From positions 62,001-126,000 of the forward strand of contig NZ_JALJFG010000007.1 in assembly GCF_023242475.1 (NCBI RefSeq): DNA of 64,000 bases. Reading direction: 5' to 3'. This DNA comes from Pseudomonas sp. MWU15-20650 (GTDB taxonomy: Bacteria; Pseudomonadota; Gammaproteobacteria; Pseudomonadales; Pseudomonadaceae). The first letter of the stretch is position 1. Every line of letters begins with the position of its first letter. A program made the position numbers and the translations under genes. The notes under the pieces were generated by a model. It was not told the DNA's origin and did not search any database. It worked only from the letters and a program-made list of their open reading frames with translations. Shown here in pieces: positions 8,856 to 18,573 of this stretch.

Positions 8856-9866
8856 ATGATTTACCGCACATTAGGCCAGTCCGGGTTGAAGGTCAGCGCA
8901 CTGACCCTCGGCACGATGATGTTTGGCGAACAGACCCACACCGAAGACTCGCTGCGCATCATCGACAAAGCCTGGGATCAGGGCATCAATTTTATCGACA
9001 CGGCCGACGTCTACACCGGTGGGCGTTCCGAGGAAATCGTCGGCGAGGCCATCGCGCGCAATCGCCAGGATTGGGTGCTGGCCTCCAAAGTCGGCATCGG
9101 CCCTGCGGATGGGCTGCCTAACCGTAATGGCTTGAGCCGCAAGCGCCTGTTCAACGCGTTGGAAGCCAGCCTGTTGCGCCTGGACACCGACTACCTGGAC
9201 ATTTACTACCTGCACCGCGAAGACCACAACACGCCCTTGGAAGTGACCGTGTCGGCCATCGGCGACCTGATCCGCCAAGGCAAGATTCGCTATTGGGGCC
9301 TGTCCAACTACCGGGGTTGGCGAATTGCAGAAGTCATACGCGTCGCCGAGCGTTTAGGGGTTGATAAACCGATCATCAGCCAGCCGCTGTACAACATCGT
9401 CAATCGCCAGGCCGAGGTTGAGCAGATCACCGCCGCTGCCGCCTACGGTTTGGGCGTGGTGCCTTACAGCCCATTGGCCCGCGGTGTGCTCAGCGGCAAG
9501 TACGCGCCGGATGTGACGCCCGAAGCCGGCAGCCGTGCAGCGCGCCAGGACAAACGCATCCTGGAAACGGAATGGCGGCTGGAGTCTCTGCGCATCGCCC
9601 AGCAGATCCAGCAATACACCCAAGGTCGGGGCGTAGGGATTGTCGAGTTTGCGATTGCCTGGGTGCTCAACAGCGCGGCGGTGAGTTCGGCGATCGTCGG
9701 GCCGCGAACGGAAGCGCAATGGGACGCCTACACCGGGGCCCTGGAGGTGAAGATTAGCGCTGAGGATGAGGCGTTCATTGATTCGTTGGTCACGCCCGGG
9801 CATTCATCCACGCCGGGGTTCAACGATGTGGGCCATTTTGTCTCGGGCCGTGTGGCACGCCCCTAG
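8856..9866 (+). CDS. Aldo/keto reductase
   Basis: 336-residue NADPH-dependent oxidoreductase with the (beta/alpha)8 fold. The catalytic tetrad is visible: D48 and Y53 in FIDTADVYTGG, K78 in LASKVG, and H120 in YYLHRED. The strand WGLSNYRGW and the C-terminal cofactor segment SAIVGPRTEAQWD are intact. It follows a clear ribosome-binding site (CATGAGGAGC). It reduces aldehydes or ketones, exact substrate unknown. A REP-like inverted repeat follows the stop, suggesting the end of the transcription unit. Confidence 0.9.
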   Translation: MIYRTLGQSGLKVSALTLGTMMFGEQTHTEDSLRIIDKAWDQGINFIDTADVYTGGRSEEIVGEAIARNRQDWVLASKVGIGPADGLPNRNGLSRKRLFNALEASLLRLDTDYLDIYYLHREDHNTPLEVTVSAIGDLIRQGKIRYWGLSNYRGWRIAEVIRVAERLGVDKPIISQPLYNIVNRQAEVEQITAAAAYGLGVVPYSPLARGVLSGKYAPDVTPEAGSRAARQDKRILETEWRLESLRIAQQIQQYTQGRGVGIVEFAIAWVLNSAAVSSAIVGPRTEAQWDAYTGALEVKISAEDEAFIDSLVTPGHSSTPGFNDVGHFVSGRVARP

Positions 9867-9875
9867 TGCTTCACG

Positions 9876-9901
9876 TGTGGCGAGCAAGCCCGCTCGCCAC
9901 A
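9876..9901. repeat. REP-like inverted repeat
   Basis: Perfect 10-base arms (TGTGGCGAGC and GCTCGCCACA) around a 6-base loop, the familiar extragenic palindrome of fluorescent pseudomonads. It stands 10 bases after the aldo/keto reductase stop. It may stabilise the 3' end of the mRNA or act as a weak terminator. I saw no second copy elsewhere in the window. Confidence 0.75.
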
Positions 9902-9988
9902 GAAACGGAGAAACTTTTACGTTAAAAGCACCATAATCCCCTCCTCAACTTTCCTTCTTTTGTATGAATCGGTTTTCGCGAGGACAGC

Positions 9989-10870
9989 GTGTCTAAAGGT
10001 GTGGTGTTATCGGTCTTGGCCTCGGTGTTGTTTGCCGTGATGTATTACTTCACCTCGTTGCTCACACCGCTGAGCGGCCTGGAGATTTTCGGTTGGCGCA
10101 TGTTGCTCACCGTACCGTGCATGACGGTGTTCATGATCATCAGCGGTGAATGGCGGCGGGTATGGGAGCTGGTGCGCAAGCTGGCATCCCAGCCGCGACT
10201 GATCGGCGGCGTGCTGGTGTCGTCGGCCTTGCTGGGCGTGCAGTTGTGGCTGTTCATGTGGGCGCCCCTGAATGGGCGCAGCCTGGATGTGTCGGTGGGG
10301 TATTTCCTGCTGCCGCTGACCATGGTGCTGACCGGGCGCCTGGTGTATGGCGAACGCTTGTCACGCCTGCAGCAGATTGCCGTGGTGTTTGCCGCGCTCG
10401 GCGTGCTGAACGAGCTGTATCAGGCCGGCGGTTTTTCCTGGGCCACCCTGGTGGTGATCATCGGTTACCCGGTGTACTTCGTGGTGCGCAAATACCTGAA
10501 GACCGATCACCTGGGCGGTTTGTGGCTGGATATGGCGTTGATGCTGCCGGTGGCCTGGTGGTTCGTGCAGAGCGGCGAACAGGGCTTTGCCGTGCTGGAT
10601 GCCTTTCCGAAGCTGTACGCGTTGATCCCCATGCTGGGCTTGATCAGTGCATCGGCGCTGGTGAGCTACATCATTGCCAGCCGCTTGCTCGCATTCAGCC
10701 TGTTCGGGCTGCTCAGCTATGTGGAACCGGTGTTGCTGCTGGGGGTGGCGCTGCTGTTGGGCGAAGGGATCAAAGGCGCGCAATGGCTGACCTATATCCC
10801 GATCTGGCTGGCGGTGATGGTGCTGGTGTATGAAGGGTTCAAGCACCTGGTGCGTCAGCGCAAAGCCTGA
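9989..10870 (+). CDS. rarD: RarD-like EamA-family permease
   Basis: About 293 residues with ten predicted membrane spans, arranged as two EamA repeats. It resembles E. coli RarD, a chloramphenicol-sensitivity-associated permease of unknown natural substrate: compare the region around WAPLNGRSLDVSVGYFLLPL with RarD's NNHHMLEASLGYFINPL. The start is GTG, eight bases after AGGA; no ATG fits. A perfect 17-bp intrinsic terminator follows directly. Confidence 0.8.
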   Translation: MSKGVVLSVLASVLFAVMYYFTSLLTPLSGLEIFGWRMLLTVPCMTVFMIISGEWRRVWELVRKLASQPRLIGGVLVSSALLGVQLWLFMWAPLNGRSLDVSVGYFLLPLTMVLTGRLVYGERLSRLQQIAVVFAALGVLNELYQAGGFSWATLVVIIGYPVYFVVRKYLKTDHLGGLWLDMALMLPVAWWFVQSGEQGFAVLDAFPKLYALIPMLGLISASALVSYIIASRLLAFSLFGLLSYVEPVLLLGVALLLGEGIKGAQWLTYIPIWLAVMVLVYEGFKHLVRQRKA

Positions 10871-10882
10871 ATGGCAGGCCAA

Positions 10883-10923
10883 AAGAAGCCCGGTCGAGGA
10901 CTGCCTCGACCGGGCTTCTTTTT
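10883..10923. terminator. Bidirectional intrinsic terminator between rarD and hpd
   Basis: Seventeen perfectly paired bases on each side of a four-base loop (ACTG), flanked by A and T runs. It sits between two convergent genes and can end transcription from both sides. Confidence 0.95.
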
Positions 10924-10938
10924 GTCTACGCTTCAGGC

Positions 10939-12015
10939 TCAGTCGGCGGTCAATACACCACGACGCACCTGGTCACGCTCGATCGACTCGAACAACGCCT
11001 TGAAGTTGCCCTCGCCGAACCCATCGTCGCCCTTGCGCTGGATGAACTCAAAGAACACCGGGCCCATCAGGGTTTCCGAGAAGATCTGCAACAGCAGACG
11101 CTTGTCGCCTTCAATCGACGAACCGTCCAGCAAGATGCCACGCGCTTGCAGTTGGTCCACCGGTTCACCGTGGTTGGGCAGGCGACCTTCGAGCATTTCG
11201 TAATACGTGTCCGGCGGCGCGGTCATGAAGCGCATGCCGATCTTCTTCAGCGCGTCCCAGGTCTTGATCAGGTCGTCGGTGAGGAACGCCACGTGCTGGA
11301 TGCCTTCGCCGTTGAACTGCATCAGGAACTCTTCGATCTGGCCCGCGCCCTTGGACGATTCTTCGTTCAGCGGGATGCGGATCATGCCGTCCGGCGCGCT
11401 CATGGCCTTGGAGGTCAGGCCGGTGTATTCGCCCTTGATGTCGAAGTAACGCGCTTCGCGGAAGTTGAACAGCTTCTCGTAGAAGTTGGCCCAGTAGATC
11501 ATGCGCCCGCGATACACGTTGTGGGTCAGGTGGTCGATCACCTTGAGCCCCGCGCCTTGCGGGTTGCGCTCCACGCCTTCGAGGTAGACGAAGTCGATGT
11601 CATAGATCGAGCTGCCTTCGCCAAAACGGTCGATCAGGTACAGCGGCGCGCCGCCAATGCCTTTGATCGCCGGCAGGTTCAGTTCCATCGGGCCGGTTTC
11701 GATATGGATCGGCTGTGCCCCCAGTTCCAGCGCACGGGTGTAGGCTTTTTGCGAGTCTTTGACGCGGAACGCCATGCCGCACACCGACGGGCCGTGCTCG
11801 GCCGCGAAGTAGGACGCGAGGCTGCCCGGTTCGTTGTTGAGGATCAGGTTGATCTCGCCCTGGCGGTACAGGTGCACGTTCTTGGAACGGTGTGTTGCCA
11901 CTTTGGCGAAGCCCATGATCTCGAAGATCGGCTCCAGGGTGCCTGGGGTTGGCGATGCGAATTCAATAAATTCAAAGCCCATCAGGCCCATTGGGTTTTC
12001 GTATTGGTCGGCCAT
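10939..12015 (-). CDS. hpd: 4-hydroxyphenylpyruvate dioxygenase
   Basis: Fe(II) enzyme that converts 4-hydroxyphenylpyruvate to homogentisate, the second step of tyrosine catabolism and the precursor step of pyomelanin. The 358-residue protein has two vicinal-oxygen-chelate domains. The metal-binding triad is visible: H162 in [11 protein letters not shown]241 in [12 protein letters not shown], and E323 in [19 protein letters not shown]. Length and sequence match the fluorescens-type enzyme. It appears to be a single-gene unit ending at the shared terminator; homogentisate dioxygenase genes are not next to it. Confidence 0.97.
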   Translation of the reverse strand: MADQYENPMGLMGFEFIEFASPTPGTLEPIFEIMGFAKVATHRSKNVHLYRQGEINLILNNEPGSLASYFAAEHGPSVCGMAFRVKDSQKAYTRALELGAQPIHIETGPMELNLPAIKGIGGAPLYLIDRFGEGSSIYDIDFVYLEGVERNPQGAGLKVIDHLTHNVYRGRMIYWANFYEKLFNFREARYFDIKGEYTGLTSKAMSAPDGMIRIPLNEESSKGAGQIEEFLMQFNGEGIQHVAFLTDDLIKTWDALKKIGMRFMTAPPDTYYEMLEGRLPNHGEPVDQLQARGILLDGSSIEGDKRLLLQIFSETLMGPVFFEFIQRKGDDGFGEGNFKALFESIERDQVRRGVLTAD

Positions 12016-12257
12016 TTCGGCGCCTCATTCTTGTAGTTAACACATAGTTATTTGCGAGCAAGGATGAGGGCCAAGGGTGGTGCACAGGACAAACCCCGCA
12101 CGCTGCGGGCGAGGAAGTCACCAAAAATGAGGGGAGAGCCGAGTAGCTTCATGGTGTCATCAGTCTCTGACGGCCGAGGCTTGCGTGAGCGCAAGTCCAT
12201 ATTCTTGTATGCGTAAATCGATTCTACACAGCGTAACCGCATTTGTCCGTACTCTTA
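12016..12257. other. Intergenic region upstream of hpd
   Basis: About 240 bases between the hpd start and the end of the EamA exporter gene. The stretch nearest hpd should carry its promoter, but no unambiguous -35/-10 pair or named operator was recognised. Reading frames here lack ribosome-binding sites and family features. Confidence 0.5.
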
Positions 12258-13181
12258 TCAAATCCCCATTACCCTTCCCCGCGCAAGGGGTTTGTTGCAC
12301 AGGTAGATACCCAGCAGGATCACCACGCCGCCCACCAGCATGGGCGCGGTCAACGGCTCGTCCAGCAACAGCGCGCCACTGATCACGGCCGTCAACGGGT
12401 TGAGTGCGATAAATACCCCGGAGCGCGTTGCGCCGATGCGCCGGATACCATCGTAGTAGCCGATATAGGCCAAGGCGGAACCCAATACGCCCAGGTAAAA
12501 CAGGCTGTACCACTGCGGCAGATGAACGGCAGCGAGCCCTTGCACCGTTAGCCGACCGCTGGCGACAGTACTGATAGCCAACATCAGCGTGCCCCACAAC
12601 ACCGACCATGTAACGGTTTGCAATGGCCCGAGCGCCTGGTTGAGCGCCCTGGAAAACAGCGAGTAGGCGCCCCACGCCATGACGCAGCCCAGGATCAACA
12701 GGTCTCCAATCCAGGCATCGCTCGCCCCCTGCATGAGGTTGGGGGTGCGGCTCACGATCACCGTCGCCGCGCCTACCAGGCACAACGCAATACCCAGCAG
12801 CTTGGCCCGGCCCAGGCGCTCCTTGAATAACCACCATGAAGCCAGGCCAATCACCGCAGGGTTCAACGCGACAATCAAAGAGGCTCGCGACGCATTGATG
12901 TAGTGCAACCCATAGAAAAAGCACAGGTTGTAAAAAAAGATGCCACACAGGCCCAGCCCGATCAGTTGCAGCATTTGGCGGGCACTTGGGCGTGCCAGAG
13001 GGGTGCGTGTACACACCATGAACAGCAACAACGCCAGGCTGGCCAGGATAAACCGCAAGCAGGCGGCCAGCAGCGGATCGACCTGATCGGCCAGGTGCCG
13101 CCCGGCGACAAAAGTGCCGCCCCAGATCATGGTGACCGCGGCGAGCTTCAAGTACGTGAGGCGTTCAGCAGCGTGACGCAT
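12258..13181 (-). CDS. EamA/DMT family exporter
   Basis: 307 residues with ten predicted membrane spans in two EamA repeats (first half VTMIWGGTFVAGRHLADQVD, second half GVLGSALAYIGYYDGIRRIG). Drug/metabolite transporter proteins of this type export amino acids, their derivatives or toxic metabolites. It is divergent from a LysR regulator across about 75 bases, the standard layout for an inducible exporter. Substrate unknown. Confidence 0.85.
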   Translation of the reverse strand: MRHAAERLTYLKLAAVTMIWGGTFVAGRHLADQVDPLLAACLRFILASLALLLFMVCTRTPLARPSARQMLQLIGLGLCGIFFYNLCFFYGLHYINASRASLIVALNPAVIGLASWWLFKERLGRAKLLGIALCLVGAATVIVSRTPNLMQGASDAWIGDLLILGCVMAWGAYSLFSRALNQALGPLQTVTWSVLWGTLMLAISTVASGRLTVQGLAAVHLPQWYSLFYLGVLGSALAYIGYYDGIRRIGATRSGVFIALNPLTAVISGALLLDEPLTAPMLVGGVVILLGIYLCNKPLARGRVMGI

Positions 13182-13258
13182 GAGGATTTGCTCAAATGAC
13201 CGGATGATTGACGTATTCTTCGACTAATGATCGATCATCGTAAAATGAGCCTTTACTC

Positions 13259-14143
13259 ATGACCCTGACCCAACTGGAAATCTTCTCTTTGGTCGCCGAA
13301 CTGCAAGGCTTTACTAGCGCGGCTCACCGTTTGGGTATCAGCCAGTCGGCGGTGTCCCATGCCATCAAGGCGTTGGAGCAGGAGCTGGGCGTGGAATTGT
13401 TTAGACGCCACCAGACGCGTGTAGAACCCAGTGATATCGGCGAACAACTGCTCGGACGCGCCCGGGCGATGCTGGGCCTGGCCAACACGTTGCAACAGGA
13501 AGCCGCCGACGCCCGAGGCATGAAGTGCGGCACGCTGCGTATCGGATCGTTTGGGCCGACCGCGTCAAACCACTTGCTGCCCACTCTCCTCAATCACTTT
13601 CGCCGAGCCTATCCGGGCATTGAGGTGCATGTGGACGAAGGCCCTGACCGGCAGGTCATCCAATGGTTGGATGAACGGCGGGTGGATGTCGGGTTTGTGG
13701 TGCTCGATCAGGAACGCTTCGACACCGTGGCGGTATTCGAAGACCAGTTGGTGGTGTTGATACCGGTCGGCCACCCGCTGGCCGCCCGCGCAGCACTCCC
13801 CCTGCAAGCGCTGTGTGATGACCCGTTTATCCTGACCGAGGCAGGCTCCTCGGAACTGGTCATGCGCTTATTCAATACGGCCCGGCTACAGCCGAAAGTG
13901 CGTTACCGCTGTGCGCAGTTGCTCAGTACGCTGGAGGCGGTCAGCCGTGGCGACGGCCTGAGCATCGTGGCGCAAGCCTCGCTGCCGACACTCGACGACC
14001 CACGCTATGTCGTGCGGGCATTATCGCCTCCCGTCCCTCGTCGGATCGGCCTGGCCATACTGGATCGCCGTCAGTCCTCACCCGCCACCCTGGCGTTCAT
14101 CGCCCTGGCGCAACGGCTGCAACACACCGAAACTCAACGGTAA
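13259..14143 (+). CDS. LysR family transcriptional regulator
   Basis: 294 residues, with the N-terminal helix-turn-helix MTLTQLEIFSLVAELQGFTS followed by RLGISQSAVSHAIKALEQEL, and a type 2 periplasmic-binding-like effector domain (GTLRIGSFGPTASNHLLPTL). It diverges from the EamA exporter and probably controls it; the short shared region includes an AT-rich GATCGATCAT-like stretch. Its 3' end overlaps the fimbrial adhesin gene on the other strand by ten bases. Confidence 0.9.
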   Translation: MTLTQLEIFSLVAELQGFTSAAHRLGISQSAVSHAIKALEQELGVELFRRHQTRVEPSDIGEQLLGRARAMLGLANTLQQEAADARGMKCGTLRIGSFGPTASNHLLPTLLNHFRRAYPGIEVHVDEGPDRQVIQWLDERRVDVGFVVLDQERFDTVAVFEDQLVVLIPVGHPLAARAALPLQALCDDPFILTEAGSSELVMRLFNTARLQPKVRYRCAQLLSTLEAVSRGDGLSIVAQASLPTLDDPRYVVRALSPPVPRRIGLAILDRRQSSPATLAFIALAQRLQHTETQR

Positions 14144-15189
14144 CTCAGGGTAAACGAGGCCAAGCCGTTGGCCGTGCCAGGCGTGATCGTCTTCTCGGTT
14201 TGGACATAGCGCGCGCTCAAAGGAATCTTGACGGTGCCATTACCGGTGCTGCCCACCTGCCACTGATTCGGGTTACCGATGGCAGAGGAATCCGGGCCGT
14301 AACTGACCAGTTGGCTGCCGGCCAGCAATTGCAGGGCCACACCTCTGGCGGTCGAATCGCGCGTCAAAGACAACCAGTGACTGCGATTGGCGGGTGAGGT
14401 CTGGTCGGTCAGCGTAATCCACACATCCAGGGTGCCGCCACTTGCGCCACTACAGTTCAGCGTGATGCTCTGGGTCACACTGCCGGCGTGACTGCCGGGC
14501 CCCTTGAAGTCGCGGCTGGCGACAGCCCCCAGCGGCATGCTGATCGACGGTGTAGAGACGGTGCAGGTGGGCTTGAGCGGTCGTGCGATCACTGCACCGG
14601 AGAAGTTGATCGCCACATAGCCTGGGTCTGCGGTAGTGACGTTTGTCAGCGTGTACCGGGCGATGTTGCTAGAGGCAATCGTGCCGTCCGATACCGGCCC
14701 GGTAGCCACCAGATAGACGCGCCCATAAAGCCCCCAGCCGTTAGGTTTGTTGTGCTTGGTGGCTAACAGGGTGGTATTGGAGTGGCTGATCGCGTGCATA
14801 GACTGGCCAGGGTCCTGGGCCATCATGGCGAAGCCGACCCCCGGCACGTTGGTCGCGTAGACCGGCATCGACAGGCCGGACGCGCTGAACGTCAAACCCG
14901 TAGCGGGCGAATTGACCACACTGATGTTCGCAGACACCGGATGCTCGATGGGCCAGTCCGTGTATCGACACAACATCACAAAGCTACCGGCGCGCCCGAA
15001 GTCATAACCGGTTTGCGCCCCAAGCACCTGCCCAATCTGCGGATTGACCGGCAAAGTGATCGCGGGAATGGAGAGATTCAGGGTCGTTTGAGGGGTACAC
15101 GTCCCAGCATTCAAACTAAAATGAGCATGCGCTTGCGACGCCAACACCCCGCTCGCTAACAGTGCCCCAACGCGTAGATACCTGATCAT
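14134..15189 (-). CDS. Fimbrial tip adhesin-like protein
   Basis: 351 residues with a signal peptide (ALLASGVLASQAHAHFSL) and a C-terminal pilin domain: cysteines in PTCTVSTPSISMPLG and SITLNCSGASGG, and the C-terminal beta-strand TANGLASFTLSYR with alternating hydrophobics and penultimate Tyr used for chaperone donor-strand pairing. The N-terminal ~190 residues form a separate region and could be the receptor-binding domain. It is the last gene of the minus-strand fimbrial operon and its ATG overlaps the stop of the second chaperone (ATGA). Receptor unknown. Confidence 0.8.
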   Translation of the reverse strand: MIRYLRVGALLASGVLASQAHAHFSLNAGTCTPQTTLNLSIPAITLPVNPQIGQVLGAQTGYDFGRAGSFVMLCRYTDWPIEHPVSANISVVNSPATGLTFSASGLSMPVYATNVPGVGFAMMAQDPGQSMHAISHSNTTLLATKHNKPNGWGLYGRVYLVATGPVSDGTIASSNIARYTLTNVTTADPGYVAINFSGAVIARPLKPTCTVSTPSISMPLGAVASRDFKGPGSHAGSVTQSITLNCSGASGGTLDVWITLTDQTSPANRSHWLSLTRDSTARGVALQLLAGSQLVSYGPDSSAIGNPNQWQVGSTGNGTVKIPLSARYVQTEKTITPGTANGLASFTLSYR

Positions 15190-15953
15190 CTCGCCACAGC
15201 CTCTTTCATGCGACCAAGGCCACTGAAAGGCAGCGTATGCACGTGGGTCGCGCCCTGGTCATCCAGGGTGCTGAAGCGCAACGTCGCCGGCCCTTGCCAC
15301 GGCGCAACCGTGCCCGTTATCGCAATGTTTGTTGTAGAACGAGGCGGCAGCATCGGCGGCTCTTCATTGCGGTACTCGATACCGTCAAGGGTCAGGACGA
15401 CACTTGACAACGACACATGGAAAGCACTGGGATTACGCACGTGGAGCCCCGGCCTGTCACCCTCTCGCCACCATTGCAGCGCCTGCACCGCGCCTTCAAC
15501 CCGACCGTTCAGGCCGTCGGGACGCAGGAAAAGCTTGATGCGTGTGCGCAATGAAAATTGCACTTGATTGCCCGCTTCAACCGTAGGCCGGATACCCAGT
15601 ACATTCAGCCAATACACCGACTCTTCAGGGGGCGTCGCGGCGTGCCCTGGCACGGGGTGATGAACCACGCGCAACGCCTGGGTCTTGCCGGTTTCCAGTC
15701 TCAGGACCGGTGGCGTCACCGTAAACGGGACATCGCTCAGTTCCGGCAAAGCCTGTGGATCGCCCTCATCAATCCACGCCTGGATCAATCTGGGGCCGTC
15801 GGCCTTATTGTGCAGGTTGACTGTCACCCCCCGCGCGGCGGCCGGGTAAATGACGCGGGTTCGGTCAATGACAATTTCGCCATAAGCCGCCCCCCCTTGT
15901 ACTGCCAGCACCAGACCGGATACGGCCTTCAACAGCTTGGTGATGATCATCAA
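15186..15953 (-). CDS. Periplasmic fimbrial chaperone (second copy)
   Basis: 255-residue PapD-like chaperone. The N-terminal signal peptide is followed by IVIDRTRVIYPAAARGVTV and the conserved core QALRVVHHPVPG; ESVYWLNVLGI and RTRIKLFLRP are classical PapD-family signatures. It caps pilin subunits in the periplasm and delivers them to the usher. It overlaps both neighbours by four bases (usher upstream, adhesin downstream), so the three are translated together. A second chaperone between usher and adhesin suggests that it is dedicated to the tip adhesin. Confidence 0.92.
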   Translation of the reverse strand: MMIITKLLKAVSGLVLAVQGGAAYGEIVIDRTRVIYPAAARGVTVNLHNKADGPRLIQAWIDEGDPQALPELSDVPFTVTPPVLRLETGKTQALRVVHHPVPGHAATPPEESVYWLNVLGIRPTVEAGNQVQFSLRTRIKLFLRPDGLNGRVEGAVQALQWWREGDRPGLHVRNPSAFHVSLSSVVLTLDGIEYRNEEPPMLPPRSTTNIAITGTVAPWQGPATLRFSTLDDQGATHVHTLPFSGLGRMKEAVAR

Positions 15954-18571
15954 CCGTTCTCCTCATGCCTGGCGGTGTCGCCTCTGCACTGACTGACCAA
16001 TTGGTCGGCGTTCTCCTGGCGCTGCCCGGGCTGGCGGGGTGGCAAGCGGTAATGGATATAGCACCGATCGCCCGCCGCCTCAGTCCATCGGACGGTCAGC
16101 GTGCCTTGGTCAGCGGCGCCTCGTACAAACGCCTTGCCGGCTTGTCCGATAACCCCGACTTCGCGGCCATGCTCATCGAATACCTGGGCAGCAAACGGCA
16201 GCGGCCTGCCATCTGGATGGGTGGCCTTGATCACCAGGGCGCGGCCGCTGACGGTCTCGAACTTGACCAGCGACACCGCCCCCACGGTCGGCACGACGGA
16301 GCGGTTGGACTCCTTCAGTTCTACATCCACGGGCATGCCTTCCGGGTCGATATCGACTGCATTGGTGTGGAATGCCCGAAGGGACGGCAAAACCCCATAG
16401 CCGTGCTTATCGATATGCGCACCGGAGCTGCCGAGCTGCGCACCCTGGGCATGCGGTGCATACACCAACGCCGACGCTTCACCGAGGCTTTGCGAGAAGG
16501 TGATGCCACCGCCATGGGCGATGAGCCCGCCATCGGCACTCATGGACAATTGCGAGCTGTCCCGGCTCTGGCCGTAACCGGCACGCCAGTTGGCTTCGCT
16601 ACCGCGATAACCTGCGTAGGCATTGAAGCTGGAGCCGTCCTGGTTGCCCGTGCTGCGGCTGCCGATCAGCCCGTACTGAGTTTGAGCCTCCTCCCCGAGC
16701 AAACCATGAACCCCGACCTGTTGTTGACTCCCTTGCACATCACCGGCATCCCGAGAAAACGAACTGCTCAGGGTCGCTGCCCTCGGGCCATCACCCAGTG
16801 GCATGGAGAGCGTCAGCACCAGGTGATTTTCAACACGCCCGGGCTGCGCCAACCGCCCGAAAAAAATGTCGTCACTGCGTTCACGGTCGCTCAACTGGTG
16901 CGTCTCGCTGATGATTGAGCGCTGCGCCGAGAGGCTCCAGTTGAGCTTCTTCCAGGTAGCGCCATACGTGGCCGTGAATGATGTTTGGCGCCCTTGCCGT
17001 CCGGACCAGTAGTCGATGGAGCTGCCGTACAAGCTCAGCGTGCCCTCCCCCAACTGCTGGCTGATTGTCAGATCCAGGCGGCTTTTCTGGCGGGCATAAC
17101 GGTCGAGGCTCCCACCGTGGCGCCCCAAATCCTGCACATTCATTGCGTCCGGCAGGCTCAAATAGCCAGAGGTGGAGAACCGATAGGCGCCCAGCGCAAA
17201 ATGGGTCCCGGAGAACGGCACATTTTTGCTATAGGCCAGCCCCCAGCTTTGACCGCTGATCACACCGTGCCCCTGCACTTGGGCACGCGAGTGGGTGGTG
17301 TCCAGCGCGAACCCACCCAGCAGCGTACTCATTGCCAGCCCCGCCTTGCCTTGACCGTAACCTTGGGAAAACGTACTGCCACCGTAGACGGACAGGTTAT
17401 CGACAAGGCCATGCTGGAGCGTACCCTGGAACACCGAGGGGCTGGTGCCGCTGACCCCACGCTGTTGCACACGCCCCAGGGTCGCGCTGTATTGAGTGGC
17501 GCCGTAGCGCAAAAGGTGCGGGGCCGCTGAATAAGGCACGACAAAGGTGCTGCGTCGCCCGTCCACTTCCGTGACGCTGACGTTGAGGTCGCCACCGTAG
17601 CCGGTGGGGTACAGGTCGTCGATCACAAAGGGCCCAGGCGCCACGGTGGTTTCATAAAGGGTGTAACCGTTCTGGCGTACCGTCACCGTTGCGTTGCTGT
17701 CGGCGACGCCACGCACCTGCGGTGCATGGCCTTGTTGCGACTGAGCCAGCATGCGGTCATCGCTCGCCAGGGTAATGCCCCGCACACGCACGCCGTCGAG
17801 GATCTGACCGCTGCTGAAACTGTCGCCAACGGTCAGTTGGGAACGCCAGGTTGAAAGGGACCGTTGCAGGAAAGTCGCCGTTTGTTGATAAGGCACCAGA
17901 CCGTTTCGCGACGCCCACGCCTGCCCGCCCTGGTGGCGCAGCCGCCAATCGCCCAGGTTGACGCCACCATTAAGGCCCAGATAAGCCCGATCCTCGCCTT
18001 CACCCGCGGTCACGGCACCGGCAGTAAAGTTGTAATTGAGCAGCACGGCGTCAACGCCTTTGTCCCATTGCGCGGGGTCAACGTAGCCCCGTACATAGCG
18101 GTTGATATAGAGCTGCGGGATGCTGAGGTTCAGCGTCAGAGACTCGATATCGACGCTGCTGCCGGCCATGGGAATCCATTGGTCAACATCGCGGCAGGCA
18201 GTGTCTGTGGTGCTCTCCAATTTTTGCGTCACGACCCCCAGTTGGGCCAGTTGCTCCAGGTTCAAGCAAGGCTGTGCTCCCTCCAGTTGATTACGCGATA
18301 CAAACCTGATCTCGCGACGCCCCATTGATTGTCCGTTGAGCATGACATCCAGGCGGTAGACGCCCGGAGCCAATGCATTACGGGTATTGAACCGCGAGAT
18401 ATCCGCCGTGCTGGTCAGGCCACTGGCAAACGCCTCTATGTCAAACAGCAACGGGGCCGCCTCGGCCGACATCAGTAGCGGGCTGAGTACGCCAAGCAAC
18501 AACAGAAACCGAGGGTTGGATAACAGCCAGGCAGAAACTCGATAACACGTTAAATGCAGTGAGGCAGACAT
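15950..18571 (-). CDS. Fimbrial outer-membrane usher
   Basis: 873-residue FimD/PapC-type usher that forms the outer-membrane pore and assembles pilins. The signal peptide ends near LLMSAEAAPLLF. An N-terminal chaperone-binding domain (GVYRLDVMLNGQSMGRREIR) is followed by the 24-strand barrel with the plug region and GPFVIDDLYPTGYGGDLNV, and C-terminal beta-domains ending around LPPRQPGQRQ. Length fits the family. It lies between two chaperone genes with two or fewer intervening bases, as in Pseudomonas cup-type operons. Confidence 0.95.
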   Translation of the reverse strand: MSASLHLTCYRVSAWLLSNPRFLLLLGVLSPLLMSAEAAPLLFDIEAFASGLTSTADISRFNTRNALAPGVYRLDVMLNGQSMGRREIRFVSRNQLEGAQPCLNLEQLAQLGVVTQKLESTTDTACRDVDQWIPMAGSSVDIESLTLNLSIPQLYINRYVRGYVDPAQWDKGVDAVLLNYNFTAGAVTAGEGEDRAYLGLNGGVNLGDWRLRHQGGQAWASRNGLVPYQQTATFLQRSLSTWRSQLTVGDSFSSGQILDGVRVRGITLASDDRMLAQSQQGHAPQVRGVADSNATVTVRQNGYTLYETTVAPGPFVIDDLYPTGYGGDLNVSVTEVDGRRSTFVVPYSAAPHLLRYGATQYSATLGRVQQRGVSGTSPSVFQGTLQHGLVDNLSVYGGSTFSQGYGQGKAGLAMSTLLGGFALDTTHSRAQVQGHGVISGQSWGLAYSKNVPFSGTHFALGAYRFSTSGYLSLPDAMNVQDLGRHGGSLDRYARQKSRLDLTISQQLGEGTLSLYGSSIDYWSGRQGRQTSFTATYGATWKKLNWSLSAQRSIISETHQLSDRERSDDIFFGRLAQPGRVENHLVLTLSMPLGDGPRAATLSSSFSRDAGDVQGSQQQVGVHGLLGEEAQTQYGLIGSRSTGNQDGSSFNAYAGYRGSEANWRAGYGQSRDSSQLSMSADGGLIAHGGGITFSQSLGEASALVYAPHAQGAQLGSSGAHIDKHGYGVLPSLRAFHTNAVDIDPEGMPVDVELKESNRSVVPTVGAVSLVKFETVSGRALVIKATHPDGRPLPFAAQVFDEHGREVGVIGQAGKAFVRGAADQGTLTVRWTEAAGDRCYIHYRLPPRQPGQRQENADQLVSQCRGDTARHEENG

Positions 18572-18573
18572 AG